A stretch of DNA of 64,000 nucleotides, from the NCBI GenBank assembly GCA_019096155.1, contig JAHCVI010000002.1, forward strand, positions 3,968,001 through 4,032,000. The letters run 5' to 3'. The translations under genes were made by a program, and so were the position numbers. This stretch comes from Staphylotrichum longicolle (lineage: Eukaryota; Ascomycota; Sordariomycetes; Sordariales; Chaetomiaceae). The stretch's first letter is position 1. Each line of letters begins with the position of its first letter. A model generated the notes under the pieces. The model was not told where the DNA came from. It made no database searches and worked only from the letters and a program-made list of their open reading frames with translations. Below are positions 44,359 through 56,754 of this stretch, in pieces.

Positions 44359-46306
44359 TTATTGGGGGGTGGGTTCGTTGGCCCAGTTGTGCAGGCTAGT
44401 TTAGAAACTCAAAATTAGCGAGGTGGTCAACGGGGAGAAAAATGGGGGAGTAAGTAAACATACCTGATATCCTGCCTGTTATTTGGGTTCGCCATGCCCG
44501 CGTTCTTGTCCTCGGGCTCGCCGTCGACGCCCTTGGCGCTCGGCGTGCGATGCTCCAAGCCCACGCCGTTACCATTCCCCGCACCATCCACCAGCGCGGC
44601 GCGCTTGGCGACGTTGACGGGCCCGCTGCTGGCGACCACGGTCTGGGAGCCGCCGGCGGCGGCGGAGGCGTCCTCGGCCATCTTGCGCTTCTTGCCGCGC
44701 ACCTCGTTGAGGTGCTCAAAGTAGCCCTCGGGGACCTCGGTCTTGTACTTGCCGCAGAAGACGCCGACCTCAAAGTCCTTGACCTTGCCCTCGGGCGTGA
44801 CCTCCATGCAGGCGGCCTTGAGGTCGTCCAGGTCCTGGTAGATGACGTCGTCGGCGTTGATGTGGCGGGCGATGTCCTGGCGCGTCTTTTCGTGCGCGAT
44901 GAGCTCCTGCGGGGTGGCCAGGTCGATTCCGTACTGACCAAAGAGGTTAGTTTTGCATCACCGCAGGCCGGGAGGAAGCGAAGAGGAAAAACTCACAATG
45001 TGGGGGTGCTTGATGGGCGGCGCGCAGCTGGCAAAGATGACCTTGCGGGCGCCGGCCTCGCGCGCCATGCTCACAATCTCCCTGCTGGTGGTGCCGCGCA
45101 CGATCGAGTCGTCGACGAGGCATACGACGCGGCCGTTGAACTCGGACTCCATGGCGCTCAGCTTGCGGCGCACGCTCTTCTGGCGCGCCTTCTGGCCGGG
45201 CAGGATGAAGGTGCGGTACACGTAGCGGTTCTTGATGAAGCCGTTGGAGAAGGGCTTGCCGAGGCGCTCCGACACGACGGCGGCGGCCGTGTTGCTGGTT
45301 TCGGGAACCGGGATGATAACGTCAATCTCCTTGACGCCCTCCTCGCCCAGGACCTCGCGCAGCTTGTCGGCCAGCTTGGCGCCCATGTTCTGCCGGCTCG
45401 TGTTGATCGAGATGCCGTCCATGATGGTGTCCGGGCGGGCGAAATAGACGTACTCGAAAATGTCGGGCGAGTAGGCCTGCGCCTCGGCAACCTGGTGGAA
45501 CCGCGGCTTGCCGCCCTTCTCGATGAAGACGGCCTCACCGGGGAGGATGTCGCGGAAGTCGCGGAACCCCAGCTGCCGGAGGGCAATACTCTCCGAGGCC
45601 AGCATGTAGTCCGTGCCGCCCTCGAGGGTGGCCGACGGCCGGCTGCCCATGATGAGTGGGCGGATGCCGAACGAGTCACGGAAAGCGAGGATACCAAAAC
45701 CGGCGATCATGGCGGTGGCGGCCCAGGCGCCCTGGCAGCGCTGGTAGGTCTGGGCCAGCGAGCTGAAGATGTCGTCGACGTTGACGCGGGCCTTACCCGT
45801 CTCGTTGAGGGCATTGGCGAAGACATTCAGCATCAGCTCGCTGTCCGAGTCCGTGTTCACATGGCGGTGGGCCTCCTTGTCAAGGTAGTCGCGCAGCTCG
45901 GGGGCGTTGATCAGGTTGCCGTTGTGCGCGAAGCAGATGCCGTAGGGCGAGTTGACGTAGAACGGCTGGCTCTCGGCACTCTGGGGGGCAGCCAATGGTC
46001 AGCTTGATAGGGCAACTACACCAAAACAGACAAACAGGGACATACCGAGCTGGTTCCCGCAGTCGGATACCGCAGGTGGGCGATGCCCATGTACCCCGGC
46101 AGATCGACGACCCGCTTGCCGTCCTCAAAGACCTTGGAGGCCATGCCATTGCCCTTGCACTGGAATATCCTGCCGCCCTGGGCGCAGGTGGCAATGCCAC
46201 AGGCATCCTGGCCGCGGTGCTGGAGGTAGTAGAGACTCTCGTGGAGGTCGACGGCCGCCTCGGTGCTCGACGCGTCGGCCAGAATGAGACCGAGAATGCC
46301 GCACAT
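44359..46306 (-). CDS. ade4: Amidophosphoribosyltransferase (first step of purine synthesis)
   Basis: Makes 5-phosphoribosylamine from PRPP and glutamine. Four exons: 46306-46046, 45980-44997, 44933-44464, 44395-44359, giving 583 residues; introns 65, 63 and 68 nt. The ATG at 46306 gives MCGILG, placing the catalytic cysteine directly after the initiator Met as this Ntn-hydrolase class requires. The glutaminase domain shows YYLQHRGQDACG and CFAHNGNL. The PRPP site is VVCLVDDSIVRGTTS (about residues 375-395). The last exon codes only twelve residues; it was chosen because it completes the conserved RQDISLHN tail across a GTATGT..CTAG intron. A Lys/Ala/Gly-rich linker of about 70 residues near the C-terminus is poorly conserved. 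Confidence 0.94.
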
Positions 46307-47729
46307 GGTTGCCGGTTTTCGATCAAACAAGTCACACCACAACTGACGATTGGATGAGGGGATCGAGGGTCGAGTCTGGCAGCTCGTAAATTTGCCGAGA
46401 CCGCAGTGAACAACACGAACAACGCGGGATCGACAGCAATCTGTCAGTGGTCGGTGTTGTTGGTGGAGGGAATTCGAAGAGGGAACCCAGTGGTGGAGAG
46501 TGCCGAAGTCGGTCTCGCCTCTTGAGACTGGACACGCGACGAAGGGGACACGGCACAACAATTGGTCGTGGGGAGGGGTGGGAAAGAGGACAGAGGACAG
46601 GCCCGAATCACAGGATGTTCACCGCCGCGGCAGGAGGGCCAAGGGCAAAAGGCGGTGGCAAGGACAAGGTGGTGAGTTTGCTTCCATTTTTCTAAAAAGT
46701 AGAGTGGTTTTTCGTTGCCAGAGTGCGGACAGCGGCAGCTCTCCATTTAATGGCGGGGAAAATTTTTTGGAGGGGCAGCGATGGCGGGGCAGAAAGCCCA
46801 GGATGCAGTGGCGTCGGGGAAGCACGACCGCCCTGTGGCGTGCTTATCCATTGGTTGCCATTCTGGCGGTTGCCGGGATCCGGAAAGACCCCGGATTTCT
46901 GTGGATTGACCTGCGGAAAGGGGGCGGAAGGCACGAGGGGTTCCGGTGCACAGGGGAACACAACTAATCCTCGCACAACGCCTCCAACCTTAAGTCGACA
47001 GCGGCCTCCAGTTGGGAACATGTTTATTGAGGTGCGGGATTGGACACATTTATCGTAGTGGAGGGGTAAATGGATAAAACAAATATCATGATTCTATGAT
47101 GAACCCGTCAACGACAAGCAGGACAGTTGTCAGTCACGTTTGCTCTCTCAACTCACCCAAACCACAAAAACACCATCACATGCCAAACCTAGCATACATT
47201 AACTACCCGTACACAACAATGCCTACACACCTAGCAGGAGGAAGAGCGGACTACCACTGCCCAAACTACCAGTGATCTCGAGGCAACGATGCACCCACCA
47301 CCACCACCACCACCTCACCACCATGACCATGACCATGACCACCCTTCTCGCTAGCAGCATCCAGCCCAGTCCGCCCTCGTCACTCTTCCTTCCCCTCCCT
47401 ACAATCCCCTCCCCCAATACCACGCCCACCATGCAGCCCGCCCCCCGAGGCAGGTAATATGCAACAATCTAGGCGCTACTTAGACAAAAGCATCATCCAT
47501 CGTCTTGTTCCAGTTTGTCTTTCTCTCCAACCAACCCCCTAAAAAGAGGATATGCAGGGATCCCTCCTCCAGAAACGGATTATGGATCTCTCAATCAAAG
47601 AAGGGGAAAATGCCAACTGTTTTTCCCCAAAGCAATCGTAACCATCACTCGAAAAACCCCCAGCCCAAACGATGGCAGGCCCCAGATCTCCAGTCTCTCT
47701 CCAATCTTCTGAAGCACCAGAGGGCAAAC
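46307..47729. other. Intergenic: ade4 promoter and trehalase 3' flank
   Basis: 1.4 kb. It contains the ade4 5' flank on the left and the trehalase 3' UTR on the right. An ATG/CAT-rich microsatellite-like run (CACCAC, then CATGAC) lies at 47291-47340. No gene is supported. Confidence 0.5.
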
Positions 47730-50213
47730 TCAAACCAGCTCGGCCAGTGCCTTGGCGCGGTTCTCCTCGAGCGCCTTGACAAACGTCTCGTAGGGCGTCA
47801 GCGTGCCCAGCGCGCGGCGCATGTGCGCGTTGACGATCTGCAGGCCGTAAATGTAGCTGGCGTTGACCCAGCCGAATCTGTTTTGTCTCGGTCAGCACAT
47901 CTTTTCCTCGAATTCTTTTGGATATTAACAGAAAAACAACTCACCCCTCCTTGGCCACGCCCTTGAAGTCGAGGCCTTGGTTGCCATACTCGGCATCCAC
48001 GCGGTGCGGATCGATCGGCCTCGTCACGTCATACTTCTCCACCACCACGCCGTTGAAATCCACAAACGCCTTGGTGATCATAAAGAGCCACTTGTACGCC
48101 AGCCGCTCGGCCTCGTCGGTGAAGCTGTACCGGTACAGCCCCGTCCACGCGAGCATCTGCTGCGGCGCCCAGCCGTAGGGGTAGTCCCACTGGCGGTTGG
48201 GCCGCTCGAGGCCGATCTCGCCGCGGCTCTCCTTGGTGCCCGACAGCAGCCCGCCAAAGGCCTCGAACCGCGGCAGCGCCTTGGTCACCATGGCGGCCGC
48301 CTGCTTGGGGCTGCTAACCCCCGCCCACAGCGCCCAGAAGGTGGTGGCGCTCTCGTAGGTGCACTGCTCGCGCTTGACCGTGTCGTAGTCAAAGTACATG
48401 CCCTCCTTCTCGTTCCAGAGGTACTTGTCGATGGCCAGCTTGCGCCGCTTGGCGCGCCGGTCCCAGATGGCCGACGCCTCGACGTGGCCCGGCACCATGG
48501 CACCGACGCAGTACTCGGCGGGGATGACGAGCTTGTCGCCAAACACGTTGCGGATCGTGCGCGCAATGTCCGTCTCGTACTTGAAGAGCAGCGAGTTGAG
48601 GTCGATGGTCGCCAGGTCCGCGCACACGCCCTCGAAGCGGTACGTCGTGTCGTGCCCGGACTCGCGCACCGCCCGGTCGTGCATAAAGTAGTCGTCGAGC
48701 TCGGGCTCCTTGATCTCGCCCGTATTGTACGCCTCGACAAACTCCTCAAAAGTGATGCCGTGCTTCTTGACGTAGGGCTCCAGGATGTGCACAAAGTGGC
48801 CGGCCTCGGTCTCGGGCGGGACGCCTTTGCCCTCGGGCCGGTACCGTGAGAGGCCGGTGACGGGATCCAGACGCGGCTCAGCCACCCAGACGCTGTGATA
48901 CTCCTTGATAGCCGCAAGGATGGCGGTCCGCAGGAACTCGATCGCGCCGGGCTCGTGCTTGATTTTGTCGTACACCCGAAGCGCCATATCCGTCAGGAAA
49001 GGCGGCTGTGACCGGCAGAGATAGTACGACCGTGTCGCGTTGAGAATCTTGCCGTAGTGCTTGATGCAGAAGCAGAAGTTGAGCACCATCGACTTGGCGA
49101 GATCGACCTTGTCGTTCACCAGCAACCCCAGCGATTCCATGTAACTATCCCAGCCATAGAGCTCGTTGAATCGGCCTCCGGGAACAACAAAAGGGCGCCC
49201 TCGCAGCGTCTTCTTGCCGGTCTTGGGATCGATCACCTCCTCCATATCCACGGCGAGCAGGCCGGGCTTGGCGTTCATTTTCTGAACGATCTCGGGAGTG
49301 ATCTTCTCCGGGAGGAGCTGCACGTCCAACCTGATCTCGGGCTTCTCTTCGGCCAACTTCGTATAGTACTCAAACTGCTCGGGTGCGCCTCGGGGGATGT
49401 AGATGCGCGGTCGGGGGTCGTCGGTCCAGTCCTTGGGGTCCCGCGCGGCAACTTCAATGCTCGACGCATCGATGCGCCGTGTCAAGCCCTCCCAGAAATG
49501 GTCCCGAATCATGCGCGACAGACGGTTGACGGGGTTCTCGTTGAGTCTCGCCTCGTCGAGGATGATCTGCTTACGACCGTACTCTTTTGCGAGGGAGAGC
49601 TCCTGCAGCAGGTTGGAGAGCATGTAGGTACCCCGAATATCGAAGCGATTGTGACCGTTCGAAGCTGCGGTACGGAGCGTAAGAACCTGGGATCATCTGT
49701 CAGTCCTCGTCCTTAAGCTCTCGCACTGCTCGTTCTCTGCTCACCTTGGGCCCAGCGTCCTCAATTGTGATTTGCATGTTCCTATCTGTGTCCTCTTGCA
49801 ATTGTAGACTCTGGAGGGTCGGCTCGACCTGGATGAGGAAGCGGCGGGAATGGGGGATCGTTGTCTCGTCTATGTCCGCCCTGTCAGTCGGTGCTGAAAG
49901 ACAACCAACTCACTTGGGACCGGTCCTTACCATGGCTTCCCCGCCTGTACGGCTCATGAATGGCCAGCCGCTCCATCTGCCTCAACAAGCTGTTCTGTTG
50001 CGCACATCTGATCAGCGACCATCCGAATGCACCCGCGACCTCGGGGGCGGCTGGCTGGCTACCTGTGAATATGTGCGGGTCCGCGGTCCGGCGCGGTTGT
50101 TCCTGTGGCGCTCCTCGGCCGTGTAATAGGTTCTTGCGTCGTCATAGACGTTGAAGTCGTCGGTCGAGCCCCGCGTCCTCGGCGGACCGGGGGCGGGGGC
50201 GCGGACCCGCCAT
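47730..50213 (-). CDS. treB: Neutral trehalase, GH37 (5' end unresolved)
   Basis: Cytosolic trehalase that splits trehalose into two glucose molecules, used in germination and stress recovery. Exons certain: ...-50063, 49994-49931, 49869-49745, 49686-47945, 47877-47730; introns 68, 61, 58 and 67 nt. GH37 signatures: PGGRFNELYGWDSY and QWDYPYGWAPQQ. The RRGSHDE segment resembles a cAMP-dependent kinase site, and DTDRNMQITIED is the calcium-binding loop of neutral trehalases. Both fit regulation by phosphorylation and Ca2+. The N-terminal STDDFNVYDDARTYY is clear from 50167, but its frame has no ATG before a TGA at 50293. The ATGs at 50213 and 50237 lie in the neighbouring frame and would fit if the GGGG at 50169-50172 (minus strand) had one base less. 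An unseen upstream exon is the alternative. The start coordinate is provisional. Confidence 0.88.
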
Positions 50214-52269
50214 CTCGGTTTCCGGAATGATGGGCATCGCGGAAGCTCGGCGGAAGGAGACGAGTGGTCGGAATGCGGACGAAGCTCCGATCAGGCACTC
50301 AAAGCGCTGTGTCTGGGACCGGTTCTGCTGGCTTCACTGTTTGGAAGAAGTTAGCTGCCGATAAGCAACACGGTCGCACGGTTTCGTTCGCTGGTTTGCC
50401 GCAGACGCAGGAAAGGGACCAAAAATGGAGAGTCGGTCTGCGGCGGTGCTGGGAGAAGGTGTCTCACATACGATGTACGGTGTAGCACCGGTGGCCGGGT
50501 CCTGAGGGCAGGGTCCGCAAGGTGCCACCGCGGTAAGACCAGGGGAAACCGCCCGAGATTGGGATTCAGTCACGCGGACCCAAAAAAAAGCACCACTAAT
50601 CTGGAAGGAGCAACGGGACCCTGCTGGGGCGAAACAGTGCAGTGCTGAACTGAACTTTGCTTTGTTGCCAGTGTCCGTGGGTGTTTTGTTGAGACGAAAG
50701 GAAGAGTAGCGGGAAGGTGGTGTCAAGTTCGCCGTTCTTGTGCTTGAGGAGTGAGCTAGTGCTAGGCCGAGAATCGGTAAGCGTCACTGATGGAATGTGG
50801 GTTGTGTGGGAGCTAACTTTCGGTTGAAGCTGCCAAAGTCCGTGTTCAGATTCAAGTTCAGGCGACAAAAGAGAGACGGGAGCAACACTGGAAGTGCTCG
50901 TCGGAGAAGACAGTCTCAGTGTACAAAAGTTGGTGGGGTCCCGTGGCAAACCCACGATATTCCCAATCATTGACGGCTTGCATGCAGATCGTCAATTCCT
51001 TGACTCGATTGGCCCCTTCCCGTCTTGTGCGACCCTGCTTCACGGGTCTGGCTGGACATTTCCGGTTACGATTCAGGGCACGCGGTAACTTTGTAAGGCC
51101 AGGCTAGAGCCAGGAGAATCTCTATCTCCTGTGCGATTCTCTCGGCTGTAGGGATTATTCAGAACCCCAAAGTCGACCTGAGTGATATATCTTATCTTTT
51201 CCGCAGCTCCCGTTCCAGTGTCCCTGTTGTCGTCACTGCTGTGAGCTCCTCTGCAAGTGGGTTGTGTCACAATCCGATGTGGATCATGACGCTGCGGATG
51301 CAACTCGGCACTGCCAGACAGTTGGGTCCACTATGACGAAGCAGTTGGTTTCAACATCTTTTGCCGTTTCTTTGCCGTGAATGTGACCTACAGAATGGAC
51401 GAGTTTGGACGAGTGAGGTTTATGCATCTTGAGCGCTCAGAGAGTCAACTGAGACAGGCCAATCCAGAACGGTGATTTTGTAGCGGTACCGGAGCCTTGT
51501 TGCTTGTTCTGTTCCTGGAAACGACGGCAGGGCTGAACATCGTCATTCCACCCCTCCCACACTGAACCTGGGAAACCCCCCGCGTACCCGCGCAGCCCAC
51601 CTGCCACTCCCCGTATACCCCACGATCGAATCCCGCTTCCGGGAGATATTGAGACACTGAGCAAACCTCCGGGGACACACCTCCTCAAGTTTGTTTTCGT
51701 ATTTTCATCTCTCTCCTCTTTCTCTCTCCCTTGTCTGCCTCACATGACCATTTTTGCGATGCGCCTTCCGTATCCCCAAAACTTGGCGTCCTACCTCTTA
51801 GCATCGCGCCAAACCCATTCGGGTGTGTTTGTGTGCTAATGCGTGGGGGTACCAGCCAGGGGACATTGTTCTCTCACATTTTCTCTCACAAGGGACGGAA
51901 TACACCAAATTGTATGCCGCAGTTTTGAAGATGATGGTTTCAATTCCGAGCCTCTAGCTTGTTACTGCGCTTCTAAATATATGCCCACAATGTCGAGGAA
52001 TGTTCTGAAACAGGCCTGCGACCCATGCCGTTCTCAGGTCGCCAGCGCCAGGTCCGGCAGTCGTTGGCCCTCTGCTCTGCGCTGCCACCCCCCTGAAAGC
52101 GGTCAGCCTCAACGCCAACCCCCCCAACCCCTTGCCCTTCATGTCACCCCTCCACCTGCAACGATATCGTACACCCAAGATGCAACCCAAACGCCTTCAT
52201 CCAACTCATGAGATACGCAGTCTAAGAAACCCAGACACAAACTAGAAAAAAAACACAGAGCTAGAACCG
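50214..52269. other. Intergenic: trehalase upstream region
   Basis: 2 kb between the trehalase 5' end and the 3' end of the DUF3405 gene. It should carry the trehalase promoter and leader. No stress-response element cluster (AGGGG) stands out by eye. Short frames such as 51843-52211 have no recognisable product. Confidence 0.5.
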
Positions 52270-54728
52270 TTAATCATCGTAGTCCTCCAACTCCCCGGGT
52301 GCTCCCACTTGATCGGATGCACCAGCATGCTGCGCAGACACATCCTCCCCGTGCCCGCCGCGCTCTCCTCCTCCTCCTCCCGCCCCTCAACGTCCCCTCC
52401 CCGGCCCGCCCGCCGTTCGCCCCGCGCCCGTCGTGCTCGGCGTAGCCCAGCCACCGCCGCCACAGCAACCCGGCAAACTCGCTGTGGTAGTACCAGCTGG
52501 TGCCCTTGTGGTTGTGCTCGTTGTACAGGTCGAACGGGCTCCCCTTGCCGCCCGCCGTGTGGTCCCGGCCGCCGTTGAACGCGGCGTCCACGGCGTCGAG
52601 GTCCCACTCGCGGTCGAGCAGCACCGGGTGCGGCGCGAAGAGCGCCTTGAGGCCATGGTGCAGCGCGACGGACGCGGGGAACATCTCGCTGAACATGGTG
52701 TGCCGCAGCCGCCACGTCTCCTCGTGCATGGCGGCGAGCAGGCGGCGGCTGAGGCGGGAGGCCGTGACGATGGCCGCGCGCCGGGGCGGCTGCGGGAGGG
52801 CCGTGTCGTAGCCCGAGATGTCGGACTGGAAGACCCAGTTGGAGCCGTCGGCGTCAAAGAGGGGGTTGAGGGTGATGAGGTCGGCGTCTTCGCCGACGCC
52901 GCAGTCGGGGTCTGGAGGGGTGGTGGTGGTGGTGAGGAGGAGGAGGAGGAGGATGACGACGATGACGACGAGGCGGTAATGATTGGGCAGTTGGGGGGGA
53001 GGAAGTTGGCGCCGTCCAATTCGGCACGGAGAGACAGGCGACCGGGGAAGGAGACGGGGCCGAGGATGGGCGGGGTGCCACTGGCGAGCGTCTCGTTGTG
53101 CACGAGGGCGGTAAAGTTGGCCCAGTCGCCGTGGTAGCGGGGGATGTAGTACCTGGCGGACCGTTCCCAGGCCTCGACGCGGGACTGTTGCTTGGCCCAC
53201 TTGCCGAGGCGGTCGAAGAGCTCGTAGTAGTTGCCGAGCCAGCGCACGTCCAGCTCCCAGTTCCAAAAGTGCTCGTACTCTGGGTGGTTGAGGGCAAAGT
53301 GCTGCAGAGCCATGTGCGCGCTGCGGTACACGCCGTGGATGTCAGCGCCGCTTGGGTTGGCGAATCCGTTGCCAAAGTCCCCGGGGTAGATGAGGCGCAT
53401 CTGGTCCTCCGACCAGAGGGTAGTGATGCCGTGGAACTCTTCCGGGATGTAGTCGTCGAGAACCCGCTGTGCAGTTATCGGGTCCGCCCAAATTGCCTCT
53501 TCGTCGTCGCGCACGTGAAGCAAGAAGTGGACGGCGTACTCTCCCCCTGAGCGCAGAGAGAGCTCTGAAATCATGGCGCGGAAGTTGAGGACCGCGTGGT
53601 GTGTCCATTGGAATCCGGCGTATGCGCGAATCACGACAGCCGTTCGCGGGATCTTCTCTTTCTGGTGCTCGCGGTGTCGGGAGGGCCGTTCAGTACTCGC
53701 CGGCGTCGCTGCTGAGGACGAGTGACTCCGGGTATCGACATCGATGAAGCGTTTCTTTTGGGATTCGTAGCATCTGTTCTGCGCATCGCCCCAATCGATG
53801 GCATCGTAGTTGATCTTGCCCGACTTTTCCCACACGGCTTCGCTTCCGTCTCGCTCGGTATCCAGGCCGACTCCCATACCTCCTCCGTCGAAGCTGTAGC
53901 CCAGACCGTAGGGTCCATATCGTCCAAATCGGTCAAAGCAAATGTCGCCCCTCAAGCCCAGGAGGCTGTGCGAGCCCATGACGGGCTCCGACTGCCCCTG
54001 GATGATGCCATCATAGGCGTAAAGATCAGGAATTGGAATCTTATTCTCCTTGTCAAGGTAGCAAGGGGCAACCTCATGATAGCGAGCGGTATATTCCGCG
54101 GATTGGTAGTCAGGTTGAGGGACGAACGGGGTGGGCGTCGGCAGACCTGTGTACGAGACTGTAAGCGGGTAAGGCGAGTCTTCGCCGGCCGGTCTGGGGT
54201 GCTCTGGCTTGTATTCGCTGGCCGACACCAGGGCTTTGAGCCCAACATAGAACCCATCAAGGCTGCCAGCCGTCAGCTCTGGTTTGCGCATGCCGGGAAA
54301 GAAGGAGACCGAAGCACCCACTGTCTAAACTTCAACCACTTTGGCATGTCCGCCTGCCATATCGGAATCCCTGTCTTTTCTGACCCCGTCGTTATCACGA
54401 AGACGATCCCCTTTTTGCCATTGTGACTGGCCCCCTCCGGGTTGTGTTTTGCCAAGTCGCCTTCCACGTCTTGGTTGTATGTTTCGACGCCAAATAATCG
54501 TTCCCTGTAAGACCCGGACCTTTTAGAGGTCACGGCGAGGCATAGCAATGAGAGGCCGGCAGCAGCCCAAAGGATGAGCCTCCGATATAAGCAATGGCCT
54601 AGCAGCGTCCGTAACCTGAACTTGGTTTTCCGATGTACACGGGGCGGGAGAAGAAACTTTTCTTCCTTGGAAAGCAAACTCGACAAAGACGCGCTACTTC
54701 TGGGAAAAATCGAACGGCGCTCCATCAC
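52270..54728 (-). CDS. DUF3405 type II membrane protein (three apparent frameshifts)
   Basis: Fungal family of uncharacterised Golgi/ER-type proteins with glycosyltransferase-like features. Exon 1 is 54728-54322; after a 59 nt intron (54321-54263, GTGGGT..GGCAG) exon 2 continues from 54262. A basic N-terminus and one membrane segment near residues 50-70 (LILWAAAGLSLLCLA) suggest a lumenal C-terminal domain. Conserved blocks: FRHLDGFYVGLK (made across the intron), TAVVIRAYAGFQW, FWNWELDVR, ARYYIPRYHGDW, ADLITLNPLFDADGSNWVF, EEVWRL-like EETWRLRHTMFSEMFP, DAAFNGGRDH. The frame breaks near 52917-52920, 52379-52381 and 52293-52296. One added base in each G/C run gives 800 residues ending RMCLRSMLVHPIKWEHP and a short acidic tail. 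Without repair the conserved C-terminal third is lost. Poly-Ser/Pro encoded just before the first break. Confidence 0.8.
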
Positions 54729-56754
54729 TCAAGAGTCGGCGAGGATGGGGGTTGGGCGAAGCTGGTTCCTTGCTGGCCGGCAACAGGGAGCTCGTAACGA
54801 GTGTAGGCCTCGGGGGCAGTTGCATGCAAAGGAGAGATGCAGGCGAAATAACGAGCGGGACGTCGGTAAGAAGTATCGAAATGCTTAGTTGAAGATGGAA
54901 ACAGCAAGAGCAAGGAAAACAACCAAGCCGCCCGAGGCCCCGCGAAAGGGACGGACAATACATTGCATCGCATACGTCACAGGCCGCTGAGCAGCCCTCA
55001 GGCAACCAACCAAGCCTGGGATATGTGAAGCATGTTGACCGCATGCCAGAGGCGGCGGCCATGCGGGCTCGGCATCAAAGGAGGCGTGGACAAACGCAGG
55101 GAGTCTGGGCCTGCACCACGCACCACCCCCTTGACCCTCAGAGCGGCGTCCGGGCTAGCTCAGGCCTAGCTCAGGCCTAGCTCGAGCGGTGCAGCAGCGA
55201 CCATGGGGCCAAAGAGATCGGCAGATAGTTCAACACCCTGTCAGCCCTGTGTCAAAGCCTCTAGGATTGCCGGGTTGTTCAGAAGCCGTGGGTCTTGCTC
55301 GCATTCCGTGACGCCGGGCCGAGACAAGCTTCTGACTGAAGGCGCCGCAAGGAGAAGAAGGAGAAGACGGTCCGGCCGCCAACAGGAAGGATGCAGGCGA
55401 CAACTGGGGAACCAATCGTGGCAAAGTCAACGACGGGAGCCGATATCAATGAAATTGCAACCCAGGGAATTGTTGCAATACCAAAGGATTGGTCAGTCAA
55501 CTCAACCGTTAAGCTCGAGTTGGTTGTCGTTGGATCTTGAAAGAGGACGAAAGTTGGTGGATCTTTGATGTTGGGTGTGCGCCCACGGGTGCCACGCAGG
55601 ACCCACCCGGCCGCCAACTGGAGAGACTGGCTGATCAGAAGGCGCCGATTGGCTAAAACACCCCATGGCTGAGATCTGCAGAAGCGAAGCTTCTGTGCTG
55701 CTTCCAGAATCTCCACACCTACTGCAACCATCAAAGTCCAAAGTCCAAACATCCTCAACCTTGAAAGAGCTGTGCCGCCTCTGCGCCCTCGTCGGAAAAG
55801 TTGGCCAGAAACCTCAGCCGAGACCCACACCTGGTTTCCTCTCAAGCCAAGTGTCTCGGAACTTTGTGAGACAGCTTCCTTATTTATTCCACTGTGGCGG
55901 TCAACATTGCCAAAAGGTCAAGCCACGATCCTCAAAAGCCACGAGGTTTTGAGAGCAGGGGACCACGAAGCTCTTCACTTTGATGCCTGAGCCCTGACCT
56001 TGCTTTGAGCATGCATTAAACGCTACGCCCTGATAGCTTACAAGCATCCCACGCACAGCATTACGTCGCCGATCTGCAGCCCAGAATAGCAGCCTGATTC
56101 TGCACAAGGATTCGATCAAGCCTCGGGTTCGGGCTGTTGCAAGGCCCCAGGCCCGGGACGGCCTCGCTGACCAACTTTCTTGCCGACTTGACTGCCACTC
56201 ATTATAAATGCACGTTCGTCCTCTGTGAAAGAGATACAGCAAGGATTGGTGAAACAACCGCCCGCCAGAGACCTACCCACAACCATCAACCTGTTTCATG
56301 CCACCAGCCCGCTTTGGAAGCGGAATGACCCCGCCAGCAGTCAGCATGTACAGTATTGTCGGTCATTGAAAAGCGCGGGCTTTGCCACACTTCCAGCCAC
56401 GGACAGCTGTCAGCCTGCCTTGTCGACGTGAAACCAGGACAGCGTCTTCACGAATCAACGGTCAGAGGCTCGTCTCGTTTCGACTCAAGCCCGAGACATC
56501 TTGTAAACACAGGGTCAGGTTCAGATCAACAGTCAGACTTCATACCATCGTGATCAGGCAACTTGACCATGAACATTTCAATGGGAGAGATATGTTCCTC
56601 TCACGTCCATCGCCAGGCTGCTTCAGTTGATAGTCTCTCGGGGCCATGAATGAACAGCACAATAATCATGATATGTCCAATCTATCTATCGCGTTTGTTG
56701 AATCATGCCAAACCTCACAGACTTAGTTAAAAGCCAAACACCGATGTTAATACC
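54729..56754. other. Intergenic, DUF3405 gene to MFS gene
   Basis: 2 kb with the upstream region of the DUF3405 gene and the 3' flank of the MFS gene. A short direct repeat (CTAGCTCAGGC, almost three copies) lies at 55154-55184. No coding sequence or RNA is supported. Confidence 0.5.

Noticed and set aside
52387..52925. Long Arg/Ser/Pro-rich tail in the first DUF3405 frame
   Set aside because: The overlapping frame carries the conserved family blocks (GYDTALPQPPRRA, NGGRDH), so the Arg/Ser/Pro sequence is an out-of-frame artefact.
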